Positions 53,859 to 62,775 are shown, counted from the first letter of the stretch. The stretch: DNA of 64,000 bases from Xanthobacteraceae bacterium (GCA_030037895.1 JASHPW010000091.1:1-64000), one strand, 5' to 3'. Made by a program: numbers and translations. The notes: generated by a model not told the origin, from the letters alone.

Positions 53859-54692
53859 ATGGCGGAACCGAACGGAAAAACGGTGCTGGTCACTGGCTCG
53901 ACCGATGGCGTCGGCCGCGTGGTGGCAAAGAGGTTGGGAGAAGGCGGCTGGCGCGTCCTGGTGCACGGCCGCGATCGCGAACGGGGCGAGCGCCTCGTCG
54001 CCGAGATCAAGGCCGCGGGCGGCGCGGCGCAATTTCTGGCCGCGGATTTTTCCGCGCTTGCCGACGTGCGGCGGCTCGCCGCCGCGGTGCGGCGGGCGAC
54101 CGATCGGCTCGACCTTCTCATCAACAATGCCGGCATTGGCGGCGGCGGTCCGCAAGGAACGCGGCAGGAAAGCGCCGACGGATACGAGTTGCGCTTCGCG
54201 GTGAACTATCTCTCCGGCTTCCTGCTCACCCATCTGCTGTTGCCGCTCCTGGAAGCGAGCGCGCCGGCCCGCATCGTCAACGTCTCCTCGCTCGGCCAGC
54301 AGCCGATCGACTTCGACGACGTGATGCTGACGCGCGACTACAGCGGCATGCGCGCCTATCGCCAGAGCAAGCTGGCGCAGATTCTGTTCACCCTCGATCT
54401 TGCCCGCGCGCTGGATGGCACCGGCGTGACGGTCAATGCCTTGCATCCGGCGACGTTCATGGACACGAAGATGGTGCGCGAGTTCGGCACGCCGAGGAGC
54501 ACCGTCGCGGAGGGCGCCGACGCCATCCTCAAACTTGCGGCGTCTCCCGAGCTTGAGGGGCGCAGCGGACTTTACTTCAACGGCCTGCACGAGGCGCGCG
54601 CGGACGCGCAGGCCTACGATCCGCAAGCGCGGCAGCGGCTCAAGACGCTCAGCCTGGAGCTTGCCGGCCTGGCCCCAGCCATTACCGGTTAG
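53859..54692 (+). CDS. SDR-family oxidoreductase
   Basis: 277 residues from ATG 53859, MAEPNGKTVLVTGSTDGVG. It carries the classical Rossmann glycine motif TGSTDGVGRVV, NNAG in LLINNAGIGGGGPQG, Ser of the triad in IVNVSSLGQQ, and YRQSKLAQILFTLDLAR (Tyr-x3-Lys). The layout matches WW-domain/retinol-dehydrogenase-like SDRs. The substrate cannot be told. A TTG at 53832 adds nine residues. Confidence 0.92.
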   Translation: MAEPNGKTVLVTGSTDGVGRVVAKRLGEGGWRVLVHGRDRERGERLVAEIKAAGGAAQFLAADFSALADVRRLAAAVRRATDRLDLLINNAGIGGGGPQGTRQESADGYELRFAVNYLSGFLLTHLLLPLLEASAPARIVNVSSLGQQPIDFDDVMLTRDYSGMRAYRQSKLAQILFTLDLARALDGTGVTVNALHPATFMDTKMVREFGTPRSTVAEGADAILKLAASPELEGRSGLYFNGLHEARADAQAYDPQARQRLKTLSLELAGLAPAITG

Positions 54693-54788
54693 TTTTGACG
54701 CGCCAAACCGGTTACGATATTCAACCGGCAGCGCCCACGAGTCCTGACCGGTGTGCGCCACACGAGCCTTGCCGCAGCGCGTTCCCGC

Positions 54789-55421
54789 ATGACCATCCGC
54801 CTGCACCGCGGCGATCTGCCGGACCTTTCGCGCTACGCCGGCGCGGACGCGGTCGCGGTCGACACCGAGACCATGGGGCTCGATCCGGCCCGCGACCGGC
54901 TGTGCCTGGTTCAGCTTTCGCCCGGCGATGGTTCTGCGGACCTGGTGCAGATTCCCGCGCACGCCCAGGACACGTCCAACTTCGCGCCCAACCTGAAGCA
55001 GCTTCTCGCCGATGCCCGGCTGCTCAAGATTTTTCACTTCGCGCGGTTCGATCTCGCCATGCTCTACAAGACCTTGGGCGTCATGCCGCAACCGGTCTAC
55101 TGCACCAAGATCGCCTCGCGTCTCGTCCGGACCTATACCGACAAGCACGGCCTTAAGGACCTGGTGCGCGAGGTGCTGGGGCATGACCTGTCGAAACAGC
55201 AGCAATTGTCCGATTGGGGCGCAGCGGAATTCAGCGACTCCCAGCTTTCCTACGCGGCCGCCGATGTGCTCTATCTGCACGCACTCAAAGAGCGGCTCGA
55301 TGCCATGCTCGCGCGCGAGGGCCGGGAGGGGCTCGCCGCGGCCTGCTTTCGTTTCCTGCCGGACCGCGTGCGGCTTGATCTCGCGGGCTTTGGCGCAGAA
55401 GACATTTTCGCCCATTCCTAA
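54789..55421 (+). CDS. Ribonuclease D-type 3'-5' exonuclease (single domain)
   Basis: 210 residues from ATG 54789, MTIRLHRGDLPDLSRYAGAD. The DEDDy exonuclease motifs are VDTETMGLDPARDRLCLVQL (Exo I), HFARFDLAMLYKTLG (Exo II) and YAAADVLYLHALKERL (Exo III). HRDC domains of full-length RNase D (about 375 residues) are absent, as in the short alphaproteobacterial form. Likely role: 3' trimming of tRNA or small RNAs. Confidence 0.92.
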   Translation: MTIRLHRGDLPDLSRYAGADAVAVDTETMGLDPARDRLCLVQLSPGDGSADLVQIPAHAQDTSNFAPNLKQLLADARLLKIFHFARFDLAMLYKTLGVMPQPVYCTKIASRLVRTYTDKHGLKDLVREVLGHDLSKQQQLSDWGAAEFSDSQLSYAAADVLYLHALKERLDAMLAREGREGLAAACFRFLPDRVRLDLAGFGAEDIFAHS

Positions 55422-55467
55422 TACCTGGAGCACTGAAGAGCGCTCCGCTCAGCGCGCGGCCTGCGAC

Positions 55468-55599
55468 CCCCTTCTCTGGGGTCCCCTCCCGTCGCACTCG
55501 CGCGACGGGGTGCCCCGATCTCCCCCTGCAGGGGAAGAAGAAAACGGCCCGCTCTTTCCTCCCCCTGAAAGGGGGAGGGTTGGGGAGGGGGTCTGCTGA
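55468..55599. repeat. Intergenic palindromic repeat block upstream of lptC
   Basis: It contains CCTCCCCCT-GAA-AGGGGGAGG (55558-55578), identical in core to the element at 2980-3000, preceded by a C-rich/G-rich block. The whole 55422-55769 spacer (348 bases) shows no coding sequence otherwise; the lptC promoter should lie in its last 150 bases. Confidence 0.7.
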
Positions 55600-55769
55600 G
55601 TCAAAGATTTCTCGTCAATCAGGGGAAACAGTAAAAGCGGGCATTCGCCGCGGCGGCCGCCTTTCGCCGGCCCCGTCGGGGCCACATTCATAGGCGACAA
55701 TTCCCAGTGGGCCGCTAAAATCGATCCGGCTGTGATCCGAATCCGGGCAACGTCTGAGGGGACCGCCGC

Positions 55770-56462
55770 TTGACCGCTGTCTATCCCGCCGACATCGCGA
55801 AGGCTGCCTTCTCGGCGAAGGGTCGCGGGGATGTCGCGCGGATCTATCGCGCCGCGCTGAGGCACAGCCGGTACGTGCGTTGGCTGCGGCTCAGCGTGCC
55901 TGTCGGCATCGCCATGGCTTTATTTACGGTCGTCGCGGCCAACTACATACCGCCGATCGGCGGCTTTCGGTTGCCGGGGGAACTCGGCAAGCTCGTCATC
56001 AAAGGCACCAAGATCACGATGCAGCAGCCGCGGCTCTCCGGCTTCACCGCGGATTCCCGCCCTTATGAGTTCATCGCGAACGCCGCCGCGCAGGACATCA
56101 CCAAACCCGATTTCATGGAATTGCAACGGCCGCGCGGCAAGATTCAGATGGAAGACAAGAGCATAGTCGACATAACGGCCACCTCGGGCACCTACGACGC
56201 CAAGACCGAAATGCTGACGCTCATCGATAATGTCCACGTCCTCTCGTCGACGGGCTATGAGGTGCGTCTGAGCGAGGCGGGGATCGATATGCACACGAGC
56301 GTGGTGGTGTCTGAGAAGCCGGTCTGGGTCAAGCTGCTCAACGGCTTTCTGAATGCCCACCGGATGGAGGTGACCGATAACGGCACTGTTTTGCATTTCG
56401 GCGGCGGCGTCGCGATGACCATGTATCCGGATAAGGGTTCCACAAAGGCAAGCGAACAATGA
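55770..56462 (+). CDS. lptC: Lipopolysaccharide export protein LptC
   Basis: 230 residues, start TTG 55770 behind GAGGGGACC. One N-terminal membrane helix (VPVGIAMALFTVVAANYIPP) anchors a periplasmic beta-jellyroll domain (IKGTKITMQQPRLSGFTADS, GTYDAKTEMLTLIDNVHVLS). LptC receives LPS from LptB2FG and passes it to LptA. It overlaps lptA by 4 bases (ATGA), as expected for the lptCAB order. Confidence 0.92.
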   Translation: MTAVYPADIAKAAFSAKGRGDVARIYRAALRHSRYVRWLRLSVPVGIAMALFTVVAANYIPPIGGFRLPGELGKLVIKGTKITMQQPRLSGFTADSRPYEFIANAAAQDITKPDFMELQRPRGKIQMEDKSIVDITATSGTYDAKTEMLTLIDNVHVLSSTGYEVRLSEAGIDMHTSVVVSEKPVWVKLLNGFLNAHRMEVTDNGTVLHFGGGVAMTMYPDKGSTKASEQ

Positions 56463-57130
56463 CGCGCCGGCTTCGGTTCTGGGCTGTGATGATGGCTTTG
56501 GCGGCGCCGGGGTCTGCCGCGGCGCAGGGACCGTCCTCGGCCGGGCCAGGCCCGACTCAGACCGTCCTTCAGAATCCGAGTGAGGGTCAGCCGATCCACA
56601 TCGAATCCACGTCGCTCGAAGTGCGCGACAAGAGCAAGGTCGCGACCTTCACCGGCGACGTCGTGGTGGTCCAGGGCGACACGACGATAAAATGCCAGAC
56701 ACTCGTCGTCTTCTATGGGGCACAGGAGAATGCCGGCGCCGGCAAGCACGTTGCGGGCGTCCAGCCGGCGGCAGGCACGTCCCAGAGCGGGCAAAGTCGG
56801 GCAGCGCCGGTGGTGCCGCAGGGAGAGCAGGACATCCGCAAGATAGAAGCGCGTGGCGGCGTCACCGTTGTCTCCAAGGACCAGAACGCCAGCGGCGATC
56901 TTGGCGTCTACGATCCCAAGGCAAAGACGATCACGCTGATCGGCAACGTCGTGGTCAGTCAGGGCAAGAACGTCCTGCACGGCGATCAAGTCGTGGTCAA
57001 TACGGCGACGGGAGATGCGCTATTCGAATCGCCGACCCAAAACCGGGTTCGCGCGCTCTTTCAGTCCGACAAGAACGACATCGGCGCCCCAAGCAACGTT
57101 ATGTCCGCCGGACCTAGCCGGACGAATTGA
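56459..57130 (+). CDS. lptA: Lipopolysaccharide transport protein LptA (OstA family)
   Basis: 223 residues with a signal peptide (FWAVMMALAAPGSAAAQG). OstA-like strands include IHIESTSLEVRDKSKVATFT, VVVQGDTTIKCQTLVVFYG, GGVTVVSKDQNASGDLGVYD and NVVVSQGKNVLHGDQVVVNT. It forms the periplasmic bridge for LPS. It contains an insertion of about 50 residues rich in Ala, Gly and Gln (about 85-125) not usual in enteric LptA. Confidence 0.92.
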   Translation: MTRRLRFWAVMMALAAPGSAAAQGPSSAGPGPTQTVLQNPSEGQPIHIESTSLEVRDKSKVATFTGDVVVVQGDTTIKCQTLVVFYGAQENAGAGKHVAGVQPAAGTSQSGQSRAAPVVPQGEQDIRKIEARGGVTVVSKDQNASGDLGVYDPKAKTITLIGNVVVSQGKNVLHGDQVVVNTATGDALFESPTQNRVRALFQSDKNDIGAPSNVMSAGPSRTN

Positions 57131-57227
57131 GCGCGCGGGCCGCGGCGTTGCCACGTGAAATCGGCTAAAATCCCCTCTTGGAGCCCGAATCGTCCGCGAT
57201 TCGCGGCTGAAAACTTCCGAGACTGGC

Positions 57228-58229
57228 GTGCTGGACATTTTCTCATATTTTCGCCGCCGCCCCGGCCCGAAACGTGGCAAAGCGACTGCCGCCTCGGGGG
57301 ACGAGGTCATCGACCTCGCGAGTATGGGCGGCGCCATCAACGGCACCTATGTCGATATTGCGAGCCTGACGCCGCCGACGGCGAAGGCGCGCAGCAAGCG
57401 TCCGCCGGCGCAGCCGCCGCGCCAACCTTCGCCGGACAACGTGTCGCGCCTGCCGGCCCAACCGCGCCGCCGCGGCGATGGGAACGGCGCCGCGCCGGCC
57501 GAGCGCAAGAGCGGCCTTTTCGTCCATGGAGTGGAGAAGAGCTTCGTCGGGCGCAAGGTGGTCAAGAATGTAAGTCTTTACCTGCGCAAGGGCGAGGCGG
57601 TGGGCCTTCTCGGCCCCAACGGGGCCGGCAAGACGACGGTCTTCTACATGATGACCGGTCTCATCAAGGCCGATAAAGGACGGATCGAACTCGACGGTTA
57701 CGACGTCACGGCGCTGCCGATGTACCAGCGGGCCCGTCTTGGCATCGGCTACCTTCCGCAAGAAGCCTCGATTTTCCGCGGCCTCAACGTCGAGCAGAAT
57801 ATCCGCGCCGTGCTCGAAGTGGTCGAGCCCGACGCCAAGCGGCGCGAGCACGATCTCGACGGGCTGCTTGAGGAGTTCGGCATCACGCGGTTGCGCAAAA
57901 CGCCGTCCATCGCGCTCTCCGGCGGCGAGCGCCGGCGCGTCGAGATCGCCCGCTCGATCGCCACGCGACCGAATTACATGCTGCTCGACGAGCCTTTTGC
58001 CGGCATCGATCCGATCGCCCTCGGCGACATCCAGTCGCTGGTGCGTCATCTGACCAATCGCGACATCGGCGTGCTGATTACCGACCACAATGTGCGCGAG
58101 ACGCTCGGTCTGACCGATCGTGCCTACATCATCTATTCCGGCGAAGTGCTGATGGAAGGCCGCGCCGACGAGATCGTTAACAACCCGGACGTGCGTCGGC
58201 TCTATCTCGGCGAGGAGTTCCGACTTTAA
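57228..58229 (+). CDS. lptB: LPS export ABC transporter ATPase LptB with N-terminal extension
   Basis: 333 residues from GTG 57228; the enteric form is about 240. The ATPase core begins near residue 95 (GLFVHGVEKSFVGRKVVKNV) with Walker A GLLGPNGAGKTTVFYMMTGL, signature IALSGGERRRVEIARSIATR and Walker B YMLLDEPFAGIDPIALGDIQ. The first 95 residues are Pro/Arg/Ala-rich (ARSKRPPAQPPRQPSPDNV) and may be disordered. Its partners LptF and LptG are elsewhere. Confidence 0.95.
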   Translation: MLDIFSYFRRRPGPKRGKATAASGDEVIDLASMGGAINGTYVDIASLTPPTAKARSKRPPAQPPRQPSPDNVSRLPAQPRRRGDGNGAAPAERKSGLFVHGVEKSFVGRKVVKNVSLYLRKGEAVGLLGPNGAGKTTVFYMMTGLIKADKGRIELDGYDVTALPMYQRARLGIGYLPQEASIFRGLNVEQNIRAVLEVVEPDAKRREHDLDGLLEEFGITRLRKTPSIALSGGERRRVEIARSIATRPNYMLLDEPFAGIDPIALGDIQSLVRHLTNRDIGVLITDHNVRETLGLTDRAYIIYSGEVLMEGRADEIVNNPDVRRLYLGEEFRL

Positions 58230-58313
58230 GCCTATCCGAAATCGGTTGACGACAACGCGGCCGAATTGCGGTAGAGAACAAGCAAGAATCGGACCAATTC
58301 GGCCGCCTTCGCG

Positions 58314-59834
58314 ATGGCACTCTCACAAAAACTGCAGATCCGCCAGAGCCAAGCGCTGGTGATGACGCCGCAGTTGATGCAGGCGATCAAGCTGTTGCAG
58401 TTTTCCAATCTCGATCTGGTCGCCTATGTCGAAGCCGAGCTTGAGCGCAATCCCCTGCTTGAGCGCGGCACGGAGGACGAACCGGCGCCGGGCGAGCCCG
58501 ACGGCAGCGGAACGGCGGACAAGGCGGCGGACGGCGTGGCGTGGAACGCAAACGAAAGTGGGCCGAACGGCGACTCCGGCGCAGAGCGTCTCGATGCGCG
58601 TCTCGATGAGGCTTTCTCCGATGACGCCGAGCCGGATCGCCCGCGGACTGCCGAAGCTTCGGCGGGATATTCGCAATGGGCGGGCGTCGGCCCCGGCGGC
58701 CGCGATGACGACGACTACAATCTCGAGGCGTTCGTCTGCGCTGAAACGACGCTGGCGGACTGGCTGCGCGAACAGCTCATGTTCGCCATCACCGATCCGC
58801 GACGGCGCATGATCGGTCAATACCTGGTCGATCTCGTCGACGAGGCCGGATATCTGAGCGGCGACCTGGCGGCGGCGGCGGAAAGGCTCGGCACCAGTGT
58901 CGGCGAAATCGAGGCCGTGCTCGCGGTGCTGCAGAGCTTCGATCCGCCCGGCGTCTGCGCGCGGGATTTGGCCGAATGCCTGGCGCTTCAGCTCGAAGAA
59001 CGCGGCCGCTTCGATCCGGCGATGCAGGCTTTGATCAAACGGCTCGACCTCCTGGCCAAGCGTGATTTCGCCGCTCTGAAGAAAATCTGCGGCGTCAGCG
59101 AGGAGGACCTGGCCGACATGATCGCGGAGATCCGCCGCCTCAATCCAAAGCCCGGCCTCGTCTTCGGGTCGGCGGTCGTGCAGCCGATCGTGCCGGATGT
59201 TTTCGTGCGGCCGGGTCCCGATGGCGGCTGGATCGTCGAACTCAATTCCGACACTCTGCCGAAGGTCCTGGTCAATCAAAGCTATTACGCCGAAATCTCG
59301 GCCACGACGCGGCGCGACGCCGAGAAATCCTACCTCGCCGAATGCCTGCAAAGCGCCACCTGGCTGGTGCGCGCTCTCGACCAGCGCGCGCGGACCATCC
59401 TCAAGGTCGCCAACGAGATCGTGCGCCAGCAGGACGCCTTCTTTGCGCGCGGCGTGGAGCAGCTGCGTCCGCTCAACCTCAAGACCGTCGCCGAAGCCAT
59501 CGGCATGCACGAGTCGACCGTCTCCCGCGTCACCGCCAACAAATACATGGCGACCAGCCGCGGCATCTTCGAGCTAAAATACTTCTTCACTTCGGCGATT
59601 GCCGCCACCCACGGCGGCGAGGCCCATTCCGCCGAGGCGGTGCGCCACCGCATCAAGCAGTTGATCGATGCCGAGAGCGCGGCCGACGTGTTGTCCGACG
59701 ACACCATCGTCGAGAAGCTGCGCGCGGCCGGCATTGACATAGCGCGACGAACGGTCGCGAAATATCGCGAGGCCATGCGCATTCCCTCCTCGGTGCAGCG
59801 CCGGCGCGAGAAGCAGGCGGCGGCGGTCAGCTAA
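58314..59834 (+). CDS. rpoN: RNA polymerase sigma-54 factor
   Basis: 506 residues. Region I is Gln/Leu-rich (LQIRQSQALVMTPQLMQAIK), region II is acidic, and the core-binding region and helix-turn-helix (SRVTANKYMATSRGIFELKY) follow. The RpoN box reads ARRTVAKYREAMRIPSSVQ near the end. Sigma-54 directs nitrogen, C4-dicarboxylate and other promoters with -24/-12 elements and needs enhancer-binding ATPases. Position after lptB and before hpf-ptsN is conserved in proteobacteria. Confidence 0.97.
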   Translation: MALSQKLQIRQSQALVMTPQLMQAIKLLQFSNLDLVAYVEAELERNPLLERGTEDEPAPGEPDGSGTADKAADGVAWNANESGPNGDSGAERLDARLDEAFSDDAEPDRPRTAEASAGYSQWAGVGPGGRDDDDYNLEAFVCAETTLADWLREQLMFAITDPRRRMIGQYLVDLVDEAGYLSGDLAAAAERLGTSVGEIEAVLAVLQSFDPPGVCARDLAECLALQLEERGRFDPAMQALIKRLDLLAKRDFAALKKICGVSEEDLADMIAEIRRLNPKPGLVFGSAVVQPIVPDVFVRPGPDGGWIVELNSDTLPKVLVNQSYYAEISATTRRDAEKSYLAECLQSATWLVRALDQRARTILKVANEIVRQQDAFFARGVEQLRPLNLKTVAEAIGMHESTVSRVTANKYMATSRGIFELKYFFTSAIAATHGGEAHSAEAVRHRIKQLIDAESAADVLSDDTIVEKLRAAGIDIARRTVAKYREAMRIPSSVQRRREKQAAAVS

Positions 59835-60058
59835 CGGCCCTGAAGCTCGCGTCGGCTGGTGCGGCGCCGCGTTGACTCCGCACCCGCCAATGCCTAGCTC
59901 GAAATAAGCGTCTGGTACGCGCCGTCGTTGCGCGGCGCGCGGCGCTAAAAGCGCGCAGTGCCGAAGCAATCCGGACTGTTCGTCTGCCCGGCGGGATTGC
60001 TCTTGGTCGCTATGCTTCTCGATGACTGCGGGGTGAGACCGCTCGAGCGGAGGCTGCC

Positions 60059-60385
60059 ATGCCATTTCGCATTTCGGGAAAAAATCTCGACGTCGGCGAT
60101 GCGCTGCGGGAGCGCATCAGCGGTCGCATCGCCGAAGCCATGGATAAGTATTTCGACGGAGGCTATTCCGGGCACGTGACGGTTGCGAAAGAGGGCTTCG
60201 AATTTCGCACCGAATGCGCCATCCACCTTGATTCGAAGATCACGCTGCACGCCGAGGGCAGGGCGCCCGACGCCTATGCCAGCGCCGACCAGGCGGCGTT
60301 GCGGGTGGAAAAGCGGCTGCGCCGCTATCATCGCCGACTCAAGGGTCGTCGTTCCGGGCGCGCGGATGGCGAGGACTCGGCTTAG
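60059..60385 (+). CDS. hpf: Ribosome hibernation factor (HPF/YfiA), truncated to its N-terminal domain
   Basis: 108 residues: MPFRISGKNLDVGDALRERI, GGYSGHVTVAKEGFEFRTEC, then YASADQAALRVEKRLRRYHR, the S30AE fold that sits in the decoding site of idle ribosomes. Relatives in this group are long forms of about 190 residues with a second domain that pairs 70S particles. Here an amber codon (TAG 60383-60385) ends the frame right before that domain, whose remains are still present downstream in the same frame. The product should resemble a short HPF. Confidence 0.9.
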   Translation: MPFRISGKNLDVGDALRERISGRIAEAMDKYFDGGYSGHVTVAKEGFEFRTECAIHLDSKITLHAEGRAPDAYASADQAALRVEKRLRRYHRRLKGRRSGRADGEDSA

Positions 60386-60620
60386 GTCGCAGGCTGCATC
60401 ATCGCCGCCCCGCAGGAGCGGAAGAACGAAGCGGAACTCGGCGGCTTCACATCCGCAATCATCGTCGAGTCGATCGCCATGCTGAAACAATTGTCGATCG
60501 GCGATGCGGTGATGGAACTCGATGTGACCGGCGCTTGCGTTCTCGATCAACGTCGTCTGTCGCCGCGCCGACGGCATTGCGGCGTGATCGATCCGGCCGT
60601 CGTCGTCCCCAGATGCCCAT
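60386..60620 (+). pseudogene. Remnant of the HPF C-terminal (S30AE_C) domain
   Basis: Continuing in frame after the amber codon, the sequence reads CIIAAPQERKNEAELGGFTS, then AIIVESIAMLKQLSIGDAVM and ELDVTGA, the expected start of the C-domain. After about 60535 the frame is lost; the next frame carries AFSINVVCRRADGIAA then a stop, matching the closing VNVVYRRADG strand. So there is one nonsense codon and at least one frameshift. Confidence 0.7.
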
Positions 60621-60659
60621 TGACGCCGTGGCGGGCGCTCCTTATGGTCCGCCGCCCTT

Positions 60660-60707
60660 GAGCATGATGCGGAGAGACGGGCACCGGTTTCGGATAAGCT
60701 CATGCTC
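60660..60707. repeat. Intergenic palindromic repeat (GAGCATGA...TCATGCTC)
   Basis: Arms GAGCATGA (60660-60667) and TCATGCTC (60700-60707) flank TGCGGAGAGACGGGCACCGG-type sequence. This GAGCATGATCCGGAAAAG-like element is a well-known dispersed repeat of Bradyrhizobium and relatives; here it lies between the hpf remnant and ptsN. Confidence 0.75.
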
Positions 60708-60766
60708 CAGAAAGCCCGCGCCGGAGAAAGTCCGCGCCGGGCGACGGCTTCCCCCAGGTTTCATTC

Positions 60767-61228
60767 ATGCCGCTCACCGATCTCGTCGCGTCGAACGCGA
60801 TCCTCCCGGCGCTCAAGGTCAACAACAAGAAGCAGGTTCTTCACGAGCTTGCCGCGCACGCCGCTTTGCTCAGCGGTCAGGGCGAGCGCGCGATATTCGA
60901 CATCCTGACGCAGCGCGAGAAGCTCGGCTCGACCGCCGTCGGCAACGGCATCGCCATTCCTCACGGCAAGATGCCCAATCTCACCCGGCTGTTCGGATTG
61001 TTCGCGCGGCTCGATCGGCCGGTCGATTTCGAGGCGCTTGACGGCCAACCGGTCGATCTCATCTTTCTGCTGCTCGCGCCGGAAAGCGCTGGCGCCGATC
61101 ATTTGAAGGCGCTTGCCCGCGTGGCGCGACTTCTGCGCGACCCCGCCGTCGCCCATAAGCTGCGCGCGTCGCAGGATGCGGAAGCGCTCTACGCCGTGTT
61201 GGCCATGCCGTCGGCGAGCGCGGCGTAA
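60767..61228 (+). CDS. ptsN: Nitrogen-regulatory PTS enzyme IIA (EIIA-Ntr)
   Basis: 153 residues. The phosphorylated His lies in GNGIAIPHGKMPNLTRLFGL; other blocks are KKQVLHELAAHAALLSGQGE and FEALDGQPVDLIFLLLAPES. EIIA-Ntr links the PTS-Ntr phosphorelay to potassium, nitrogen and stress regulation. The rpoN-hpf-ptsN arrangement supports the identity. Start ATG at 60767. Confidence 0.95.
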   Translation: MPLTDLVASNAILPALKVNNKKQVLHELAAHAALLSGQGERAIFDILTQREKLGSTAVGNGIAIPHGKMPNLTRLFGLFARLDRPVDFEALDGQPVDLIFLLLAPESAGADHLKALARVARLLRDPAVAHKLRASQDAEALYAVLAMPSASAA

Positions 61229-61244
61229 TCAGACGGCTTCTGCT

Positions 61245-61517
61245 TCAATGCACGCTGACCGTCTCCAGTTGCTGGCTGATGGCGTTGGCGATGGCTGCTT
61301 CGCGGCTGTCGGTAAGCATGATCGGCGTGCCGTCCGCCGCATGCAGCGCAAAGAGCTTCAGCCCCGGCTGAATTTCCGGCAGTTGCGGGAACAGCGCCGG
61401 GATGTCCTCGGAACGTATCGTTTTCACATAGGCGATTCGTCCACCGCCGAGATGGGCGAGCGCTTCGGGCGATATCTCGATTTGTTTCACTTCGCTACGG
61501 TTCATTGCCAATGCCAT
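61245..61517 (-). CDS. DUF1150 family protein
   Basis: 90 residues: MNRSEVKQIEISPEALAHLG (from Met 5, a possible start) then GGRIAYVKTIRSEDIPALFP and ADGTPIMLTDSREAAIANAI. The family is alphaproteobacterial and often follows small heat-shock genes; here it lies 18 bases after hsp20 on the same strand, so it is probably cotranscribed. Function unknown. Confidence 0.88.
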   Translation of the reverse strand: MALAMNRSEVKQIEISPEALAHLGGGRIAYVKTIRSEDIPALFPQLPEIQPGLKLFALHAADGTPIMLTDSREAAIANAISQQLETVSVH

Positions 61518-61535
61518 GACGCTCGACTCCTTATC

Positions 61536-62000
61536 CTATGGCGTGGTCGAGTCTTCTTCAATTCCGTCTTCAGTTTCGTCGCTGCCCTTGATGGCGATCG
61601 ATTTGACGATGCACTCCGGCCGCGGACGCACCAGATCGATCGACAGCAATCCGTTCTTCAAGTCGGCGCCGAGCACTTCCATCCCCTCCGCCAGCACGAA
61701 GCTGCGCTGGAACTGGCGCGCGGCGATGCCGCGGTGGAGATATTGCCGGCCTTTGTCGTCCTGCTGGCGACCGCGAATGACGAGCTGGCTCTGTTCCAGC
61801 GTCACCTCGAGTTGATCGCGGGTGAAGCCCGCCACCGCCAATGTGATGCGCAGCCGATCCGGATTATCGCCGTCGCGCGGGATGCGCTCGATGTTGTAAG
61901 GCGGATAGCCGTCGGCGGCCTTGGCGACACGATCGAGCACGCGTTCGATCTCGTCGAAGCCGAGCAGAAACGGACTCGAAAGCGACGAAGGCCTGGACAT
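61536..62000 (-). CDS. Small heat shock protein (Hsp20/IbpA family)
   Basis: 154 residues. The N-terminal arm has SSPFLLGFDEIERVLDRVAK; the alpha-crystallin domain runs from PPYNIERIPRDGDNPDRLRI to GLLSIDLVRPRPECIVKSI, with FTRDQLEVTLEQSQLVIRG and LHRGIAARQFQRSFVLAEGM. The C-terminal IxI-like motif is not clear. It is an ATP-independent holdase chaperone. A hairpin covers its ribosome site. Confidence 0.93.
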   Translation of the reverse strand: MSRPSSLSSPFLLGFDEIERVLDRVAKAADGYPPYNIERIPRDGDNPDRLRITLAVAGFTRDQLEVTLEQSQLVIRGRQQDDKGRQYLHRGIAARQFQRSFVLAEGMEVLGADLKNGLLSIDLVRPRPECIVKSIAIKGSDETEDGIEEDSTTP

Positions 62001-62005
62001 GGTTT

Positions 62006-62028
62006 CAAAGTCCTTTAAAGCGACTTTG
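62006..62028 (-). promoter_or_regulatory. Candidate RNA thermometer hairpin over the hsp20 ribosome site
   Basis: On the mRNA strand, CAAAGTC and GACTTTG form a 7-base-pair stem around GCTTTAAAG; five bases separate it from the ATG. The likely ribosome site AAGGA spans the loop and the right arm, so it would be partly hidden until the stem melts. This is shorter than a full ROSE element. Confidence 0.45.
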
Positions 62029-62139
62029 CGGAGCCTTTAACAGCACTCCGTCGTCGGCGACATCGTCCCGCCGCAACGCTATATGGCGGTGCGGGATGAA
62101 TGCCGCAAGGCTGTGTCGTCGGGCGCCGCGCGCGACGGC

Positions 62140-62775
62140 TCACGGCCACTGCAGCGGTCCGGGCAGCGCGCGTTCGGCTTCCGCCGTAAGCTCCGCCTCG
62201 TGTCGCCCCACGAAATTGATCCCGACCATGATGACCACCACGGCAGCCAGACCAAAAATGATCACCATCGGGCCGGCCGCGCGTTCGACCTGGCGCCCCA
62301 GCAGATAGGCGGAGAATCCGAAGAAGGACGCCCAGGCGAGCGCGCCGACGATGTTGGCCAGCAGGAAGTGCCGCCAGGGCATGCGATTGGCTCCGGCCAG
62401 GATGCCGGCCAACGCGCGCAGCAGTGGGATGAAGCGCGCGACAATGATGATCTTGCCGCCGTGGCGCAGGAACAGATACTGGCCGAGCTTGATCCGGCTC
62501 TCGGTGATCCGCAGATAGACGCCGAAGCGCAGCAGCAGCCAATAGCCGAATTCGCGGCCGATGACGTAGCCGATCATTTGTCCGACGATCGCTCCACCCG
62601 CCGCAGTCAGGATGACCGAACCGATGTGAAAATCGTGTCGCGTCCCGGCGAGAATCGAGGCCAGGATGAGCACCGACTCCCCGGGCACGGGAAGACCGAC
62701 GCTTTCGAGGCCGATGATTCCGGCGACGATGACGAGGCCGTAGACATGGATCAGGTGGGCGATGGTGGGCGTCAA
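62140..62775 (-). CDS. DedA family inner-membrane protein
   Basis: 211 residues with about five membrane segments. The DedA/SNARE-associated features are ESVGLPVPGESVLILASILA, VGQMIGYVIGREFGYWLLLR and the FLRHGGKIIIVARFIPLLRA stretch with conserved Arg. Family members flip lipids such as undecaprenyl phosphate or support proton-coupled homeostasis. The start is a TTG (62775). Confidence 0.92.
   Translation of the reverse strand: MTPTIAHLIHVYGLVIVAGIIGLESVGLPVPGESVLILASILAGTRHDFHIGSVILTAAGGAIVGQMIGYVIGREFGYWLLLRFGVYLRITESRIKLGQYLFLRHGGKIIIVARFIPLLRALAGILAGANRMPWRHFLLANIVGALAWASFFGFSAYLLGRQVERAAGPMVIIFGLAAVVVIMVGINFVGRHEAELTAEAERALPGPLQWP

Noticed and set aside
53679-55433. 584-residue minus-strand frame across the SDR and RNase D genes
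   Set aside because: Both plus-strand genes have full sets of family motifs; the minus frame has none and spans two unrelated genes.
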